DNA from: Antedon mediterranea
Lineage: Eukaryota; Echinodermata; Crinoidea; Comatulida; Antedonidae
DNA: 60,000 nucleotides
Assembly: GCF_964355755.1 (NCBI RefSeq)
Contig: NC_092675.1
Span: 1,309,001 to 1,369,000 of the forward strand
Reading direction: 5' to 3'
Part shown: in pieces, positions 11,123 through 24,565 of the stretch
How positions within the stretch are numbered: the stretch's first letter is position 1
How the letters are laid out: the number at the start of each line of letters is the position of its first letter
The notes under the pieces: generated by a model
What the model was told of the DNA's origin: nothing
What the model saw: only the letters and a program-made list of their open reading frames with translations
Databases searched by the model: none
Position numbers and translations under genes: made by a program

Positions 11123-12031
11123 TCTATATGTAAATTTACGTAAGGGCAAAATTCGGTAAATCGCGCCTTACTTCTAGAATTTTTACTCGATGGTATATAA
11201 AGTTGGTTCATACTTTCGGTACTGACACCTGATGTAACCCTGTTTACTAATTAAATTAAGTTAGATAATTAGTTATTGATGATTAAAACGAATTTAGGTT
11301 CAACAATTTGCCCCAAATAGGGGTTTTCCGATCGTGGTATACACTGTCTAATGGATGTCCGTCTTGAAAAATACCCGTCACAAAAATGCGAGGAGGCTTC
11401 GCATTTTCCTATCTCCTCCTACGATAATTGTTTTTAATAGCTGAAAACCGGTTGAACAGCTAGAGTACACCATCATAATGTTGAAGACAGGCCGATTTTC
11501 TTAAAAAAATACTATTTTGATAGATTTAATATACGATTAAAAATTGTATTGATTTGCGATGAATGGAACATCCCAATCTCTCAGTCTGCCAGAGTTTGGT
11601 TTAACACAAGTAGGTAAATTTATGAGCCCTTGGTTTAACACATATGGTAGGTAAATATATGGGCCCTTTGAGAATAAACTTGCAATACTTACTGTAAATA
11701 CCTATTAATTATTTTTTTTATTTTTATTTTTATTTTTTATGTGTTACATAAAAAACACAAATTGGGTTTCTTTAAATGAGTCTAAATCAAAAATTTGGAC
11801 TCATTTTGTGATAAGTTTCTCCTTCGGAAGTAATTCCCAGGGTGCTAATTTTAGTTGACTACATAAATCATCGTGTCTATTTATTCGTTTCTGTAAACGA
11901 CTAACAACAATTTATTATAGTCCTGCGGTACGTACATTTAAAATCGCCATTTGCTACGCTGAAATTACTGTGTATTCGAGAACCATCTGTGCGCACGACC
12001 TAGAACGAGCGAAGCGAGCGTACCATCTAGT
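11123..12031 (+). mobile_element. Helitron-like non-autonomous element, copy 2
   Basis: About 0.91 kb, matching copy 1 (767-2035) over most of its length, including GCCCCAAATAGGGG, the CTCCTCCTAC block, TCAAAAATTTGGACTCATTT and GTATTCGAGAACCATCTGTG. The end GAACGAGCGAAGCGAGCG then CTAGT is better kept than in copy 1. It is flanked by A and T. Length differences between the copies are internal insertions and deletions. Confidence 0.62.
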
Positions 12032-13758
12032 TTTATAAATTAACATATTTTCTATGTATATTTCAATTTATTTACATTTTTATAAATATGGTTTTGTTTT
12101 TAATTTCTTTAATTTGAAAGCACAGACCATTAACATACATTTCCTACAACACTAAATAATTAATTGAACGATTTCGCTTTTCCACAGTATATAACTAAAG
12201 AACATGAATACTAGATTTAACCATATAAGTAATTTCTCTATGATTTAACTAGGTTCATGAAAACCAGATGCATAAACATTGAAACTCATCAACTGTTCAA
12301 ATATCAGTCTCAATTAAAATGTTTAATATATTTGGTCAAGAAACTAATTAGGCCAAGATAAAACAAAAAGAAGCTTCTCATCCTTATGCGTATCACTGAG
12401 ACACCTTCTCAAAAAAGTTAAATTGCACGGCACCCTGCACGGCGCCCTGCACGGCGTTCTACATGGCAAGTACATGCCGTGCAGGTGCAGACAAAACCAG
12501 TAGATTTGAACCGCCCTTTTCATTAATTAATTTATTAATTAGGTTAGGCCGTTTTAAAAAATATAAATATCAAATATTTGGTTTTTTTTATGGATTTTGT
12601 ACACTAAAAAACAATCCAGATTTCAAGTTTTTGAAAATGACTGGTCTGTACCAAGGCCCAGAAAGAGGTAGGACAAATGAAAATGTTAGGGCCGTACTCA
12701 CTTGAGTAGTTACTGGTGTTGCATCAGTAGATCTTAAATCTTTCTTTCGCTATTTTAAAAGTTACATATTAAAAGGGGAACCCCAGGACTGTGTTGCCTT
12801 ATTTATTTATTTATTTATTCTTTCTTTTGACTGGATTGGATTTTCAGTAACGCAGTACTGCTTTCCAAAATGGTCCAGTTATACAACGTTTAAAAGTAAA
12901 TAAAAATTATAACATAAATACACAGTAGGCCTAATTTAAAAGATATATACAGAACAGTTAAAAACAAATAAAATATAAAAAATTAAATATAAAAAAATGT
13001 AGGATCACTTGGATGACATAAGAGTTGCTATATTTTTGAGTTTATAAATATGTTTCCCAGTTACTTTTGTTCTAGTTTCAGTTGGTAAAATATTCCATTC
13101 TTTTGTTGCTCTATTTGAAGGTTCTTTTACCTTGAGCATTTTTCCAATTTGGTGTAATTAATGTTTACAACTTTGGCTACGGGTGCATTTGGGGTGGAGG
13201 GAGTCATTAAACTTAAACATTGAGGATAAATATGATGGTGAATGGCCATTAATGCCATACATTGGACGGTAGACCACTATCTCCAATTCTCTGAGGGTCC
13301 TAAATGATCAGCAAGTGCAGGATGGATCACCCTCATTAAATATGGTTCAAATAAAATAAATAAAATAAAATAAAGCAATTTGAGGTTCCTACCTTAATTT
13401 TCTCACAAGCCCCAACCACAGTGGATAGTGAGGTAATAATAAGGCATGGCTCGATTTATGAGTAGAATCAAATGTTCTTATTTAGTCAATTCTGGCTATT
13501 AAGATATCCATCAATAGAATAGATAGATAGATACAAGGTATGAATTGATTTACAAGTAAGTTAAAATGCTTTTAGTCAATTCTGGCTAAAGACATCCATT
13601 ATCAAGAGATGGAATGACATTTTAGGTGTTGGATATGAACCAAATTGCATAACCTCTAACAACAAAATTAAAAAGATGGAAAAATAGAGAGAATGGTAAG
13701 AAGAAGGAAAAAAAAGGGGGAGGGGGACTGGGATCTCCCAATTTATTTACTTATTTAT
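12032..13758. other. No gene; SINE or LINE tails
   Basis: Positions 12425-12485 hold a small GC-rich cluster where CTGCACGGC recurs three times and pairs with GCCGTGCAGG. A (TTTA)n tract at 12800-12820 starts an AT-rich block resembling a retroelement 3' end. Positions 13290-13376 look like a SINE family 1 tail (GATCACCCTC, then AAATAAAATAAAATAAA). TTTAGTCAATTCTGGCTA occurs at about 13480 and again at 13570. Confidence 0.45.
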
Positions 13759-14078
13759 GGAGTGAGTGAGTGGCCGAGCGGTTAAGACAGTGGAACCGTA
13801 ATCACGTAGCCATAAAATCGGCAGGGGTTCGAGGCTCACTCACTCCATGGTTCTGGTGGTAGAACGAGTCTTCTCGGATAAGGACTATAAACCGTAGGTC
13901 CAGTGTACACAACTTGCTCGTGTGCACTTTAAAGAACCTAGTACATCTTTCGAGACGAGTAGGGGGTTTCCCCGGTGTATTAGTACATCACAGCCACTGA
14001 TCACCAACTGGGCCCTCTGGGAGATCAGTCTTTGACTGAAGAGGTCACCCAGTATAAAGATAAAACAAACAAACAAAT
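13759..14078 (+). repeat. SINE family 1 (tRNA-derived), full length
   Basis: The tRNA-like head is well preserved. The A box TGGCCGAGCGGTTAAG and B box GGGGTTCGAGGCTC sit at tRNA-like spacing, flanked by pairing GAGTGAGTGAG and CTCACTCACTC. The pattern is closest to a Leu or Ser type tRNA, which carry TGGCCGAG. A shared body follows, with AAGGACTATAAACCGTAGG and GAGACGAGTAGGGGG, and an A-rich tail (AAACAAACAAACAAA). Pol III transcription is implied by family knowledge, not shown. Confidence 0.85.
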
Positions 14079-15223
14079 TTTAAAAATGAATATCTTTAAT
14101 AGTTAAGTGGATTATGAATAAAACTGAACAATATTTAGCTGAACAATTTAAATAATTGTACTTAGCCAAACATACTCATTAAAAAATGTTGACCAACCTT
14201 AGAAATTTCATAGATGAATAAAAGAGAAATGAAGAAACTTCAGAAGATCTTGTATACTACAAGCTGAACAATTTTACTAGGATGAGAATTATCTGCAGGT
14301 ATGTATACTTTATAGAGAAACAGAACAGCCAATAAGAAGTGATGCTTGTACATATTTAATTATCCTATCAGATAAACGATAACGCATATTTGATTCAAAC
14401 TATTGGTCACTATAGTCACATGGTATATTTATATATATATATATATATTCATGGAATAAGACTAGAGCGTGTACTGTGTTCTGGCTGCCGGGCTTGCAAG
14501 TACTTGATTTTAAAAATGACAGTAATGAATGGTAGTAGGTGGTTTTGATGGTGATGGTTCGTGCCAGTGTATGAAGGTTTCTTATATAAGTGGGAGGAAA
14601 ATACAGATGGGAAAAAAATGTGGGCAAATAACATGAGGAAATGACTTATGGACAAATAGCCTAATATAAAATTACCAAAGCTTTTTTTATAAGAAAAAAT
14701 CAATGTACATGATAAATTGGTTTAGTATTGTGTCGGCCTACACAAATAGTCAGGGGATGAGTTGAAAAATAGAAAATATACCATCTCGCTGTCCCTTCTC
14801 ACTAAAAAAAGAAAAATGTAACAAATGCATTCAACATTAATTATTTGTTTTATAAACTTTTATTCAATTAATCTGATTCTTCCATCATGAATCAATGTCA
14901 AAAGACCACGAGATGGCGGAGCTATTAAAAACGTGCAATAGGAGCATTTATAGAAATGTTACTAATGTGTACTACAAATTTATATGGCAATCAAATGGTA
15001 GGATATAAAAAAGTTGATTACTACAAATAGAAGAAAAAATGCCAAGACCCATGTATCAATTAATTTATAATTAATAATAATACATAATTAGTATCAGAAT
15101 TTTTCTTTTTTTTTTTTTTGTTTTTTACTATTATATTCCAAATACAAGAAAATTAAAAGTGCAAACAAATAAATTTCTTAGTTATCATCAAAAGAACATG
15201 TAACATTCAATTGAGATCCAGGA
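14079..15223. other. No gene seen; (TA)n microsatellite
   Basis: AT-rich sequence with a (TA)n run around 14430-14448 and a poly-T run near 15106-15120. The open frames here are short, unrelated to known proteins and lack splice context. Confidence 0.5.
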
Positions 15224-15482
15224 TTAGGTAGGAAATTAGGAGAGGGAAAGGGGGATTAGGAGAGGGGAAGGGATTAGGAAAGGAAAAGGGGATGAATTAG
15301 GAAAAGTAAGGGGATTAGGAATGGGAAGATTAGTGGAAGGGTTAGGAGAGGGGAAGGGATTAGGGAAAGGGATTAGGGGAGGGATTAGGAGAGGGGAAGG
15401 GGATTAGGAGAGGAAAGGGGGATTATGAGAGGGAAAGGGGATTAGGAGAGGGAAAGGGGATTAGGAAAGGGAAAGGGGATAG
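15224..15482. repeat. Purine-only G-rich minisatellite, GGATTAGGAGAGGGGAAGG type
   Basis: Irregular tandem copies of an 16-20 bp unit with GGATTAGGAGAGGG and GGAAAGGGG variants. The plus strand is almost purely purine with many runs of three or four G, so it can in principle form G-quadruplexes or triplexes. Confidence 0.9.
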
Positions 15483-16523
15483 AGGTATTGATCTACCCAC
15501 CCTACACTTGTTTTTAATACTGTGCCTCTGGAATATATAATTATTATCTATCAAACGTCTTGTATAAATATACAAACTGCTTAATTTTTAAATTACTGAA
15601 TGAAAAAGCTTATATGTGGGTGTTACTTGATTAAAAAGCAGACTTGGAACAGAGAATGATGTGTATGATTAAATGATTGAGGATCCATTAATCTGAGAGT
15701 GATTACAGGATGTCATAGTCGTGATTACAAAAGACAACTTGGCTTTAATCAAAAGACGAAACTTACGCAAGTTCAACTATTGATTAATTAACGTATGATT
15801 TCATGTATAAATCAAGAATGTTAATTTAATTTCTCGGAATCGCTTAAACTATTGTAGGTCATATTTAAATAATGGACGAAAAAATTAAACATTTAGTTAT
15901 AATAATAACAGTACTGAAAGAAATGAATGGTTTGTTTTTCACACACGTCACGTACGCTGTTGGTTGTGGTTGAAACCAAATATTATCTGGTGTCATTGTC
16001 TTAGCTCTGTTCTCACAGGCAATTTCTGCTACTGTACTGCGTTGGCCGTTCTTTCTCGTTATTGTATATTTTTCTGTAGAAATGGCGGTGAAATTAAATT
16101 GTTTAAATTATAGTCTGTATAATCTTTCTGTCATACAGCATGAGCCGTTCTGACAGAAAATCGTACTGCCATGGTAATAGTATCACTGTATACTGCCAAT
16201 ATTAGTCGTTCTGGATGTCCGGGTTCGGGGGAGTTCACAAAATTTAATTACCTCTCGATTGTTTCCAATAAATTATAACTAAAATATATGGTAATCAAGG
16301 AAGATGATTTCTTAGTACAACAGTACAATTCTAATTAATTATCAATAAAAGAACGTGGTTAATTTCTTGTGAAGAATAAAATGCAAAAACACAAAATCCC
16401 ACTCGAATAATCCAACACTAATATCATTTTAAATCAAATTTGCTACTGACTTTATCTATAATTAATTGGAATATACTCTACTATTAAAAAGATGAGACAT
16501 CTCCCTAATAATTACTTTAACAT
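15483..16523. other. No gene seen
   Basis: Non-coding sequence without recognisable exons or repeats. Confidence 0.45.
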
Positions 16524-16854
16524 GAGTGAGTCATATGGCCGAGCGGTTAAGGCAGGGGCGCCGTTTACCGTACCTAAAGAACCAACAACAACATCGGCAA
16601 GGGTTTGAGGCCGACTCGCTCCTTCTGGTGGTGGAACAAGTCTTCTCGGATAAGGACTATAAACCGTAGGTCCAGTGTACACAGTTATAACCTGTGTGTA
16701 CTTTAAAGAAACCCAGTTCATTATTCGAAAAAGAGTAGGAGGTTACCCCGGTGAACTGGTTCACACAATAGCCCCTGTATCAGGGGGATTACCACCTATC
16801 TGATAGGACAGTGATTAATTCACTATTGGTAATCCTTGGCCACATTGCCTAAAG

Positions 16855-16889
<35 letters not shown>
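16524..16889 (+). repeat. SINE family 1 (tRNA-derived), full length with poly-A tail
   Basis: The most complete copy: A box TGGCCGAGCGGTTAAGG, B box GGGTTTGAGGCC (one base decayed), the family body, a distal part reaching GGCCACATTGCCTAAAGACAT and a run of about 31 A. The long A tail indicates fairly recent LINE-assisted retroposition. I found no clear target-site duplication. Confidence 0.87.
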
Positions 16890-16890
<1 letters not shown>

Positions 16891-19079
16891 AGCAAACACT
16901 GGCCTTTACACTAAAATTTATTCTCACAGATTTCCTAATCTATATATCAGGGGTGGGAGAGAGGGCAGGTGGTAGGGGAAATTAACTTTATTTATTTCAG
17001 AACGTAGAGTGTGTTTAATACACAGAGGTAAAACAAAGCAATACAAAATCAACTAATGACTTGTATATTTCAATGTACAATAGAACCTTGTTTACCAACT
17101 AAAACAATGACCTACTGTCCTTATTTCCTATTATTTAGTCAATTACTACATCATAAAAGAAATAAAATTATAACAATATTACATTGTTGTGGTTTTGTGG
17201 GAGAAGGAAGTTTTATGTTTTTTTTCTAATAAGACTTTAGGAGTGGAATCTTTATTTCCTGATCTTCTTTATACAGGCTTGCTTTATTTAGAGCTAAAAC
17301 GGTGCTTGCCAACATTTTTGCTATGTAATCAGTGTTTTTGTTGCATAGATTATATAATACTTCACAAGGTCACAGTAATTTAATGTTGTTTATGTTTCTA
17401 TGAACACATTTTTATATTCTATAATTGTTCTTTATCAACATCTCCAAAGAATTCAGCAATTGTCATTCAAATACCTTGGTAGAGACATTCCCCAGGTTGG
17501 ATGATAAATCCAATTTAAATGTGAAATTTCCAGATGAGTTGGAGGAACAGATACACATGTGGCACCTCTTTAAGACTCAATCAATGTGATAATAGTTAAT
17601 ATTGTAGGCCTACCGATATTTAAGTCACATTTAATTTTTTGTTTTGCTCCTACTACCCTCAAAGTCTTAAATGTAAAGTTGTAAAACCTTCATATTATGG
17701 CACCATCATTCTGTATTCACCTATTTTGGTTATTGTGAATTTCATATCATCTTATTGGTTCTTTACTTTTTTGTTAATTTATCCATTTATACTCTTCATA
17801 TCCAGACTTTAAAATCAAGGTCTATAAACAATCGATTACTATGATCCAAATTGTTTTACCAGTCTTAATAGGGAGATTAGATGTAAATCCTGCTCTGTAA
17901 ATTATTAACTAAACTCTAAAATGAATAATGGCATTGGTGTTACCACCAATACGTTGCCCATCAACACAGATGTAATTTGCTTTCTTTCTAGGTTTTGATG
18001 ACTTATTAAGCCCCTTTTTCACCAAGTTCCGGCCTAACCATCACAGTTATGGTTTCCTGGTTACCACCTGGTGCCCTACTAAAAAATGGCCAAAATATCC
18101 ACTTTTTAAAATTCTTGCCAAGTGACTTTACTCGCGCATGATTTTTCATTGGTTCATCAAATCTTTTTATATTGCAAAATTATACTGCAGGTTACATATT
18201 CCATTAAAACAATTTTCTGAATGAATATAATATTCATTTATACCGGAATATGATTTCCGCAATAATTATTGCGGAAATCATATTCCAGCATAAATATTGT
18301 AGTCCTGTTGCTGGTACAAATACATGACAAAGAGCTATAGAGTTACATTTAGGTGTCCACTTTTATAAAATAAAATAACAAAGTCCTTCTGGTTCTCTAA
18401 AGGCCAACTTAAAGTTATCCCAATACCTAAAAACTACGCCCGCTATCTCATTCAACTCGTCGTACGATACTCTTGGCTATAATAAAACTATATTATTATA
18501 GTTTAAAATTCTATACAAACATATTACATACCTACATACATACTAAATTGCCTTGGCGATCATTAAATTATAGTTAATTTAATCAATTTGGCCAAATTTA
18601 TGAAATATCTTAATAGATTTGAATTTTTTTTTCTCTTTCCAATATGATGCATCACTCGGTATAATTGTGTGTCGCTGATGCAACGTGTAATTTCTGAATA
18701 AAGTGCATAATTGATTTATTTATGAACATTCAATCATGACTCATTATTTGAAGTTACGTTTTTTCATGACGAAAATGAGTACTTAATCCATCCATCAATC
18801 CAAACAGTTCAACAAAACACTAAGTAGGCTACTAGGTTTGTTGTTATTATTTCTTTAAAATTCTACAATTTAATTTTAAAACCAGACTGCCCATCATACT
18901 AGTTGGTCCTTTTTCTGATGATTGAAAGTTACAATGCTATTTAACAGGATCACTCTGTTGCAATTAAAGGAATATTTATTTGACATTGGAAGTAGCCCAT
19001 GGTACATATGACTTAGGCCCTGTTCAAACCTATGGAATTATGCTTTTGTATTGCACTCCATAGGTCTGGACCAGGAACA
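16890..19079. other. No gene seen
   Basis: AT-rich, with scattered homopolymer runs and no exon-like open frames. The only structured element is the palindrome at 18245-18286, listed separately. Confidence 0.5.
18245..18286. repeat. Perfect 42-bp palindrome
   Basis: The arm GGAATATGATTTCCGCAATAA (21 bases) is followed immediately by its exact reverse complement, with no spacer. Flanking bases (TTTATACC and AGCATAAA) extend it imperfectly. No spacer means a cruciform rather than a stem-loop RNA precursor. It may be the core of a palindromic MITE. Confidence 0.93.
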
Positions 19080-19331
19080 GATTAGTGGAAGCCACCTCCT
19101 ACAACAAGATTAGTGGAAGCCACCTCCTATGACAAGATTAGTGGAAGCAACCTCCTACGACAAGATTAGTGGAAGCCACCTCCTACGACAAGATTAGTGG
19201 AAGCCACCTCCTACGACAAGATTAGTGGAAGCCACCTCCTACGACAAGATTAGTGGAAGCCACCTCCTACGACAAGATTAGTGGAAGCCACCTCCTACGA
19301 CAAGATTAGTGGAAGCCACCTCCTACGACAA
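19080..19331. repeat. 28-bp minisatellite, 9 copies
   Basis: Nine head-to-tail copies of a 28-bp unit (GATTAGTGGAAGCCACCTCC plus TACGACAA). The central copies are identical and the first three carry single substitutions. Each unit contains the short inverted repeat GTGGAAGCCAC. Confidence 0.93.
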
Positions 19332-22300
19332 GATTAGTGAATGACACTTATGATACGAAAGTCATGCATCCAAATTGTTAACTTTCAACCAATCAAATTT
19401 ACTCCTGCATACTAGATGTTTGCCCAAATCAGTGACAGCACCTCAGTTTCAAACGAAAGCGTTATTATTGCTGTTATGACGCTAATTATAATATGACATT
19501 GCTTTTGATACGAAAGCACAACTCCATGGATCTGAACATACCCTTAATGTAGTGTTGTGGTGTTAGAGGGTTGAAGCCACTTATATCTGGTTATGGGAGC
19601 GATCACGAAACGTGGTAAAAAAAATTATAGCTACTGCATTATATTTTTTTAGATGCTTCATACTTAATTATCTCATAATAGTTCAAGATGTGATATGAAA
19701 ATTAATCTAAATGATGAATAAGTGTATATCCTGTTGAAGTGGTAAGCTAATTGAAACCTGGACTGGCCCGTTTATGACAACCCTGGTTCAAATCAAAAAG
19801 TAACTTGCAGAGTGGATCGAGGTCAGTTGTTATTTTTAAAAAAACTCAAGACACACCTTAACTTGTTATTGTGCTAATAAATTACCACATTCTATGAACA
19901 AGCAAAAGATCGGGAATATCTATTAATAACTGTTGAATCTTTTGCATACACCCACTTTTTTTAAACGTCAAACCCCCTTAATCTACCCTATCCATCTGTG
20001 TTTCATACAGGCAGAAGTTTTTTGCTGATTGCTAGCACGCTACATGGGAGGAGGTGCTATTTATCATGAATTTTACAAGAGTACCATGTTCCGGTCATCT
20101 AGGGGTGTCATTTTAACTTAATTTAACTTAAAATGGTGTTGGGGGGGGGGGGGTGCTTGTGACTCAAATACCAAGTGTCCTAAATTCCCCCACCCCACAT
20201 GGCCTATCCTGGGTTCAGCCTTGTAGAAGGACTTAAAACTAGAGATCTAATGTACACTATTTCTGCCTTGTATACACTTGAAAAAACCTAGTTGTTTCTT
20301 GACTATTGTTTAATTGATTGGTGAATATCACAGGTTACAAATGGGTCATGATTTTTATTACAATATTAAATCTTTATACTAATACCAAGAAAGATTTTAC
20401 AAAAATATGTGGAACTTTATAGTACCTGTAAAAAAATATTTACAATGTCATGAACCCAAATGTTATTATTATCTAAATCCTGGTAAATCCGTCATAAAAA
20501 TTGATATGAATTGTATAATTAATACTGTCAATGATCATATAAAAATTATAACAAAAGCTCTCAAATCGCAGACTGGTTAATAACAATATTTATACACTAG
20601 GTTTGATTCTATCTTCTAATATACTACTTTACTTTATGTATATACCGTATTGCTTTATCACATGACATCAACTCAATTGTAAAATGTTTTGAATTTTGTT
20701 TAGACCTATTACCTAATCTATACACAATACTAATCCACATTTTAAGTACAATATGCTCTTGTAAAAATATATGATCAATACAATACTATAATAGGCCTCG
20801 TTTTTGCTGCATATCATCAATATACAAAATACTATAATAATATATGGTATACAATTCAATGACCCCATTTCTGCTAAAACTATTTTGTGGGAGGACTATT
20901 ACAATGTTTTCTTGTGTATGTTTTAAAAGCAGCAGAAATGGTGCAAGAAACATAGGTACAGTGTAAATATTGAAATACACCGTATAATATCCTAAATGAT
21001 AAATATCAGTATATATATGGTATATTTTCACGCTGCTGCTCTAGCCCGCTACGTCACACGAGATGACTCATTCATTAGATGAAATCAAGCAGCTTTATAG
21101 TACTACACTTTGACATTTTTGTTAAAATGGAAACTCCACTATAATTTATTGGTACCACCTGTTGAATCCAAAAACGGCTGAGAAAAGAGTCTAACACAAA
21201 TCCCAAAGCATTCTGGTATTTATGAGTCCCATGATATAATTCGCTGTCAGATAATCATTGAATTATTATCAAAACAGTCCATTGAAGTTTTTGTTTGTAA
21301 TAGGATACTTGAAGTATCTAGGCGTGATGAAGTGACCCCCAGACTTGACCTTAGCAATAACAATAAGCGAGCAGCGTTTTTTGTAAGAAATATTCTTGTT
21401 TATGAGGTCTCTGCTGCCACAAAAAAAATACTGTTTATAAATCATAGCATATGTCCATACAGTATGTCCTACTTCTTAATGTTAGCTGAGAGTAATTAAG
21501 TTAGTTTATTGGTACTACTTGTAATAGGTTGTTTATTAACTTATTAAAACATTTTCCAGGATAGGACTGTTTGTTTTTTTTTTAATTCAAGATATTGAAC
21601 TGAATTTAATAAGTGGCATCAATTTATAAATTAAAATGGCTATTTGAATTATATGTACAAATAGCTCATTTGATACACTACTGTATTGAATTCATACAGA
21701 AGTACACACACAAGCAGTATCCTTACCACTTGATTGGTTAATATGCATCACAGCGGCTGTTCAATATTAGTTCTACCTATCAGGAATGTGATAATTAATG
21801 GTTCTAATGCATGTTCAGCTTTTATGTAAAAAAATGTTCTCATGTACGAAAAATAAGAAAGAAATTGAGGCAGAGCCGAGTTAAAGATGTATTGTCCTCA
21901 AAATAATGATAGGTAATTTTGCAGTTTTAATCAAGTTATTCACTTCCGTAGAAAAGAAAAATCAACAAAAAATAATTATTACAATTATAAAAAGACAAAA
22001 GAAATGGTTAATTTTAACCAAAAGCCATTGTCTGTTAAGTTGAAATTTGTTTAGGAAAATAATTTTTGTTAAAATCCAGTTTTTTCTCAAAGTGAATACA
22101 AATATTTTGTTATCTTTAAATAGAGCACTTTTCTTTCAACCCATGAAATATTCTTACCATTCAAATTTACATTAATTGTTTGTATAGTGTTGGTGGTCAG
22201 AGGATAGATTTGTTCCTTGTTAAAGTAGTGTATAGTTTATACAAAGAAAAGGTGGAAAGAGATAGGAAGAAAGTCCTTGAACTTAGTATCTTGCATGTCA

Positions 22301-23139
22301 CAATCATTTCCTTAATAACTTTTTTTTCACTGAAATTACTCATTAAAATTAAGAGCAAATGTAGTTAAATTATAAGAGCATTTATGGTAATAATATTAAA
22401 TGTCAACTAATATAATTTTAATGATTAAAGTGCAAGACATTGTGAAAAGAAAAAATTTAATTATGAGCGAGAGAAAATATATAAGTAAGACTCAAAAGAT
22501 GATAGCTTACACATCTGTGCTATTATTGAATCTCTGGGGAATGGTTCATCATGTATGTCATGTATCCTATTGTATTGGATAATACTTAATGTTAATTGTT
22601 GATATCATGTTGCTATCAGAATACACGGTTTACGATATTCAACATACATTAATTTTGTTCGATGTATTTTTGACTAAAATCAACTGAAGGACCAACATAC
22701 AGCTACTTCACAGAAGTAAGATACCAACTTAACTTGGGCTAAAAATGAAGACAGGATCGTCGAAACAAGGGCACCTTGAGTGGATAGTTTTCAACAAACT
22801 GCACCCAGTGGTATTGTTAGTTTTCCTGGAAGTCAAGACATCATTGTCTGTCTTCTTTTTTTGTATAGATGTGTATGGATTTCCAAGGATCTGATGTCAT
22901 ACAGTACTACATTATAGATACGTCTCGCCTAGTTTCCCGACAACTAGCCCAGTTCCAATAAAAAAAACTGTTTACAGGCCTACTAAGTGGTACAAGTACT
23001 CAGACCTGACTATGATATTTCAAGTCATCCTCCCAATTTCCCGCTAAAAATACATTGCTCGAAACTAATGTTTTCTTCATTTTTTTCATCCAATTAAAAC
23101 TATTTTAATATGTATTCTGCTTATATACTAAGTCTCATT
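19332..23139. other. No gene seen
   Basis: Gene-free AT-rich stretch. A 13-G run lies at 20141-20153. Short open frames near 20.8-21.0 kb and 22.2-22.6 kb lack family features and splice sites. Confidence 0.5.
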
Positions 23140-23262
23140 TGAGGATTAGGGAGTGGAATTGAAAGAGTTGTGAGTTACAGCCCTGGCACTAGGTCAGGAT
23201 TGAACTCTGAACCTTGGGATTGGAAGGCAAGCACATTAACCACCAAGCTATAGCACCACTAC
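23140..23262 (-). repeat. SINE family 2 (tRNA-like)
   Basis: The minus strand reads AGCTTGGTGGTTAATGTGC (A box type) and then GGTTCAGAGTTCAATCCTGA (B box type). A body with AACTCTTTCAATTCCACTCC follows. It differs from family 1. A likely relative lies at 39363-39540. Confidence 0.6.
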
Positions 23263-24565
23263 AATTTAAAGAGAAAAATATAAACATATTATTATTTCAT
23301 TTTTTTGGTAAGGCAAGTTATTTTCAAGCTCATAAATTATACTGTACAAACACAAATTTAAAAACACAAAATGAATTAGAGTAAGAGTTGTTTTTTTTAA
23401 CATTTTATACAGTTTATTTTTGCAGAATATCATTATGTAAAATCTGAAATAATCGTTGCAAAACAAACATCGCGGTTTCAATATTTTTATAGTGAAAATT
23501 TAAGAATTTTGAAGCTCAAGATTGTCGTCTCTAAATAAACATATTAAGTCTGTTGTGTAGTAATATTTTTTATTTTTAAACTTTTCGTTTCAATTTTTCA
23601 CATAAATAATAGTGTATAATGTATTTGGTTAAAAACAGTAAATAGGTTTGATTTTTTAATGATTTGAAATTTAGTAATCAATCATTAATTGATAGGCCGC
23701 TGGATTTTTTTCTTAATTTTTATCCATTTGATGATATTTTTACTAATTTCCATAGTTTGTATCATAAGATACCAAGGCATCTTCCACAGATTCAGTGAAA
23801 TAAAGTAGTTTGTTGAACTGAGAGTTGCAAGTTTGGTAGGCTACTTTATTTTTTTTATTTAAATAATTCGAAAAGTAATGACTTAAAGTAAGCAATTGAA
23901 CATTGTGACTAAAAGCTTGGTTCCCACTGGGACATGACGCAAGAACATTAGCTAAATACAACGCGAGGATCATCCCAACATTCATGTATGATAATGACTT
24001 GCGCTGCATGTATGTCCTTGGAAACTAATGCATTATTGAAACATAAATTGATACATTGTGACTAAAGCTTGGTTATCACTATGGATGTTTCTCGTGCATA
24101 GCGCCGAATAAACCGTTTAGTTCAAAATAGGTTAAAAATATAGTTTTTATATCGACTGCATTTCTGCTCCTAAATAACCGTTTAAATGAGTGGATGGTCT
24201 TTGACGGAAAACGTTAGAAGTACCTAAAATTCAATTGGTACTGGTGGTCAATTCAAATGTTATTACAGTGCTTAAGGTCAGCAGCTGTCAATCAAATAAC
24301 CATTGCGTTGCAGCTAAAAGTTGCACAGCAATACTGGTTAAATGGAGTTCTAACATCAATCACATCGATTGGGTGTTTTTTTTAACCGTAGGCTGCCATT
24401 TTTAAGCAGTTGTAATAACATGCTGGAAGTTTATTTTATCGCAAACAAAATAAGACGCAATCGATTTCAAACGCAGCAGAGGTGTAAAAGTGCCAGTAAA
24501 TTAAACTCTACTAAGTAGGCCTAATTAGTCTTAGTAGGGAAGAGTATTAACTCTTTTCTGGTCTT
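23263..24565. other. No gene seen; direct repeat pair
   Basis: ACATTGTGACTAAA followed by GCTTGGTT occurs near 23900 and again near 24052. The first is followed by CCCACTGGGAC as in MITE-C, so this may be a decayed MITE-C end. Nothing else is recognised. Confidence 0.4.

Noticed and set aside
13759-13860. Functional tRNA gene
   Set aside because: A and B boxes are present, but the cloverleaf is incomplete and it continues into the SINE body shared with other copies.
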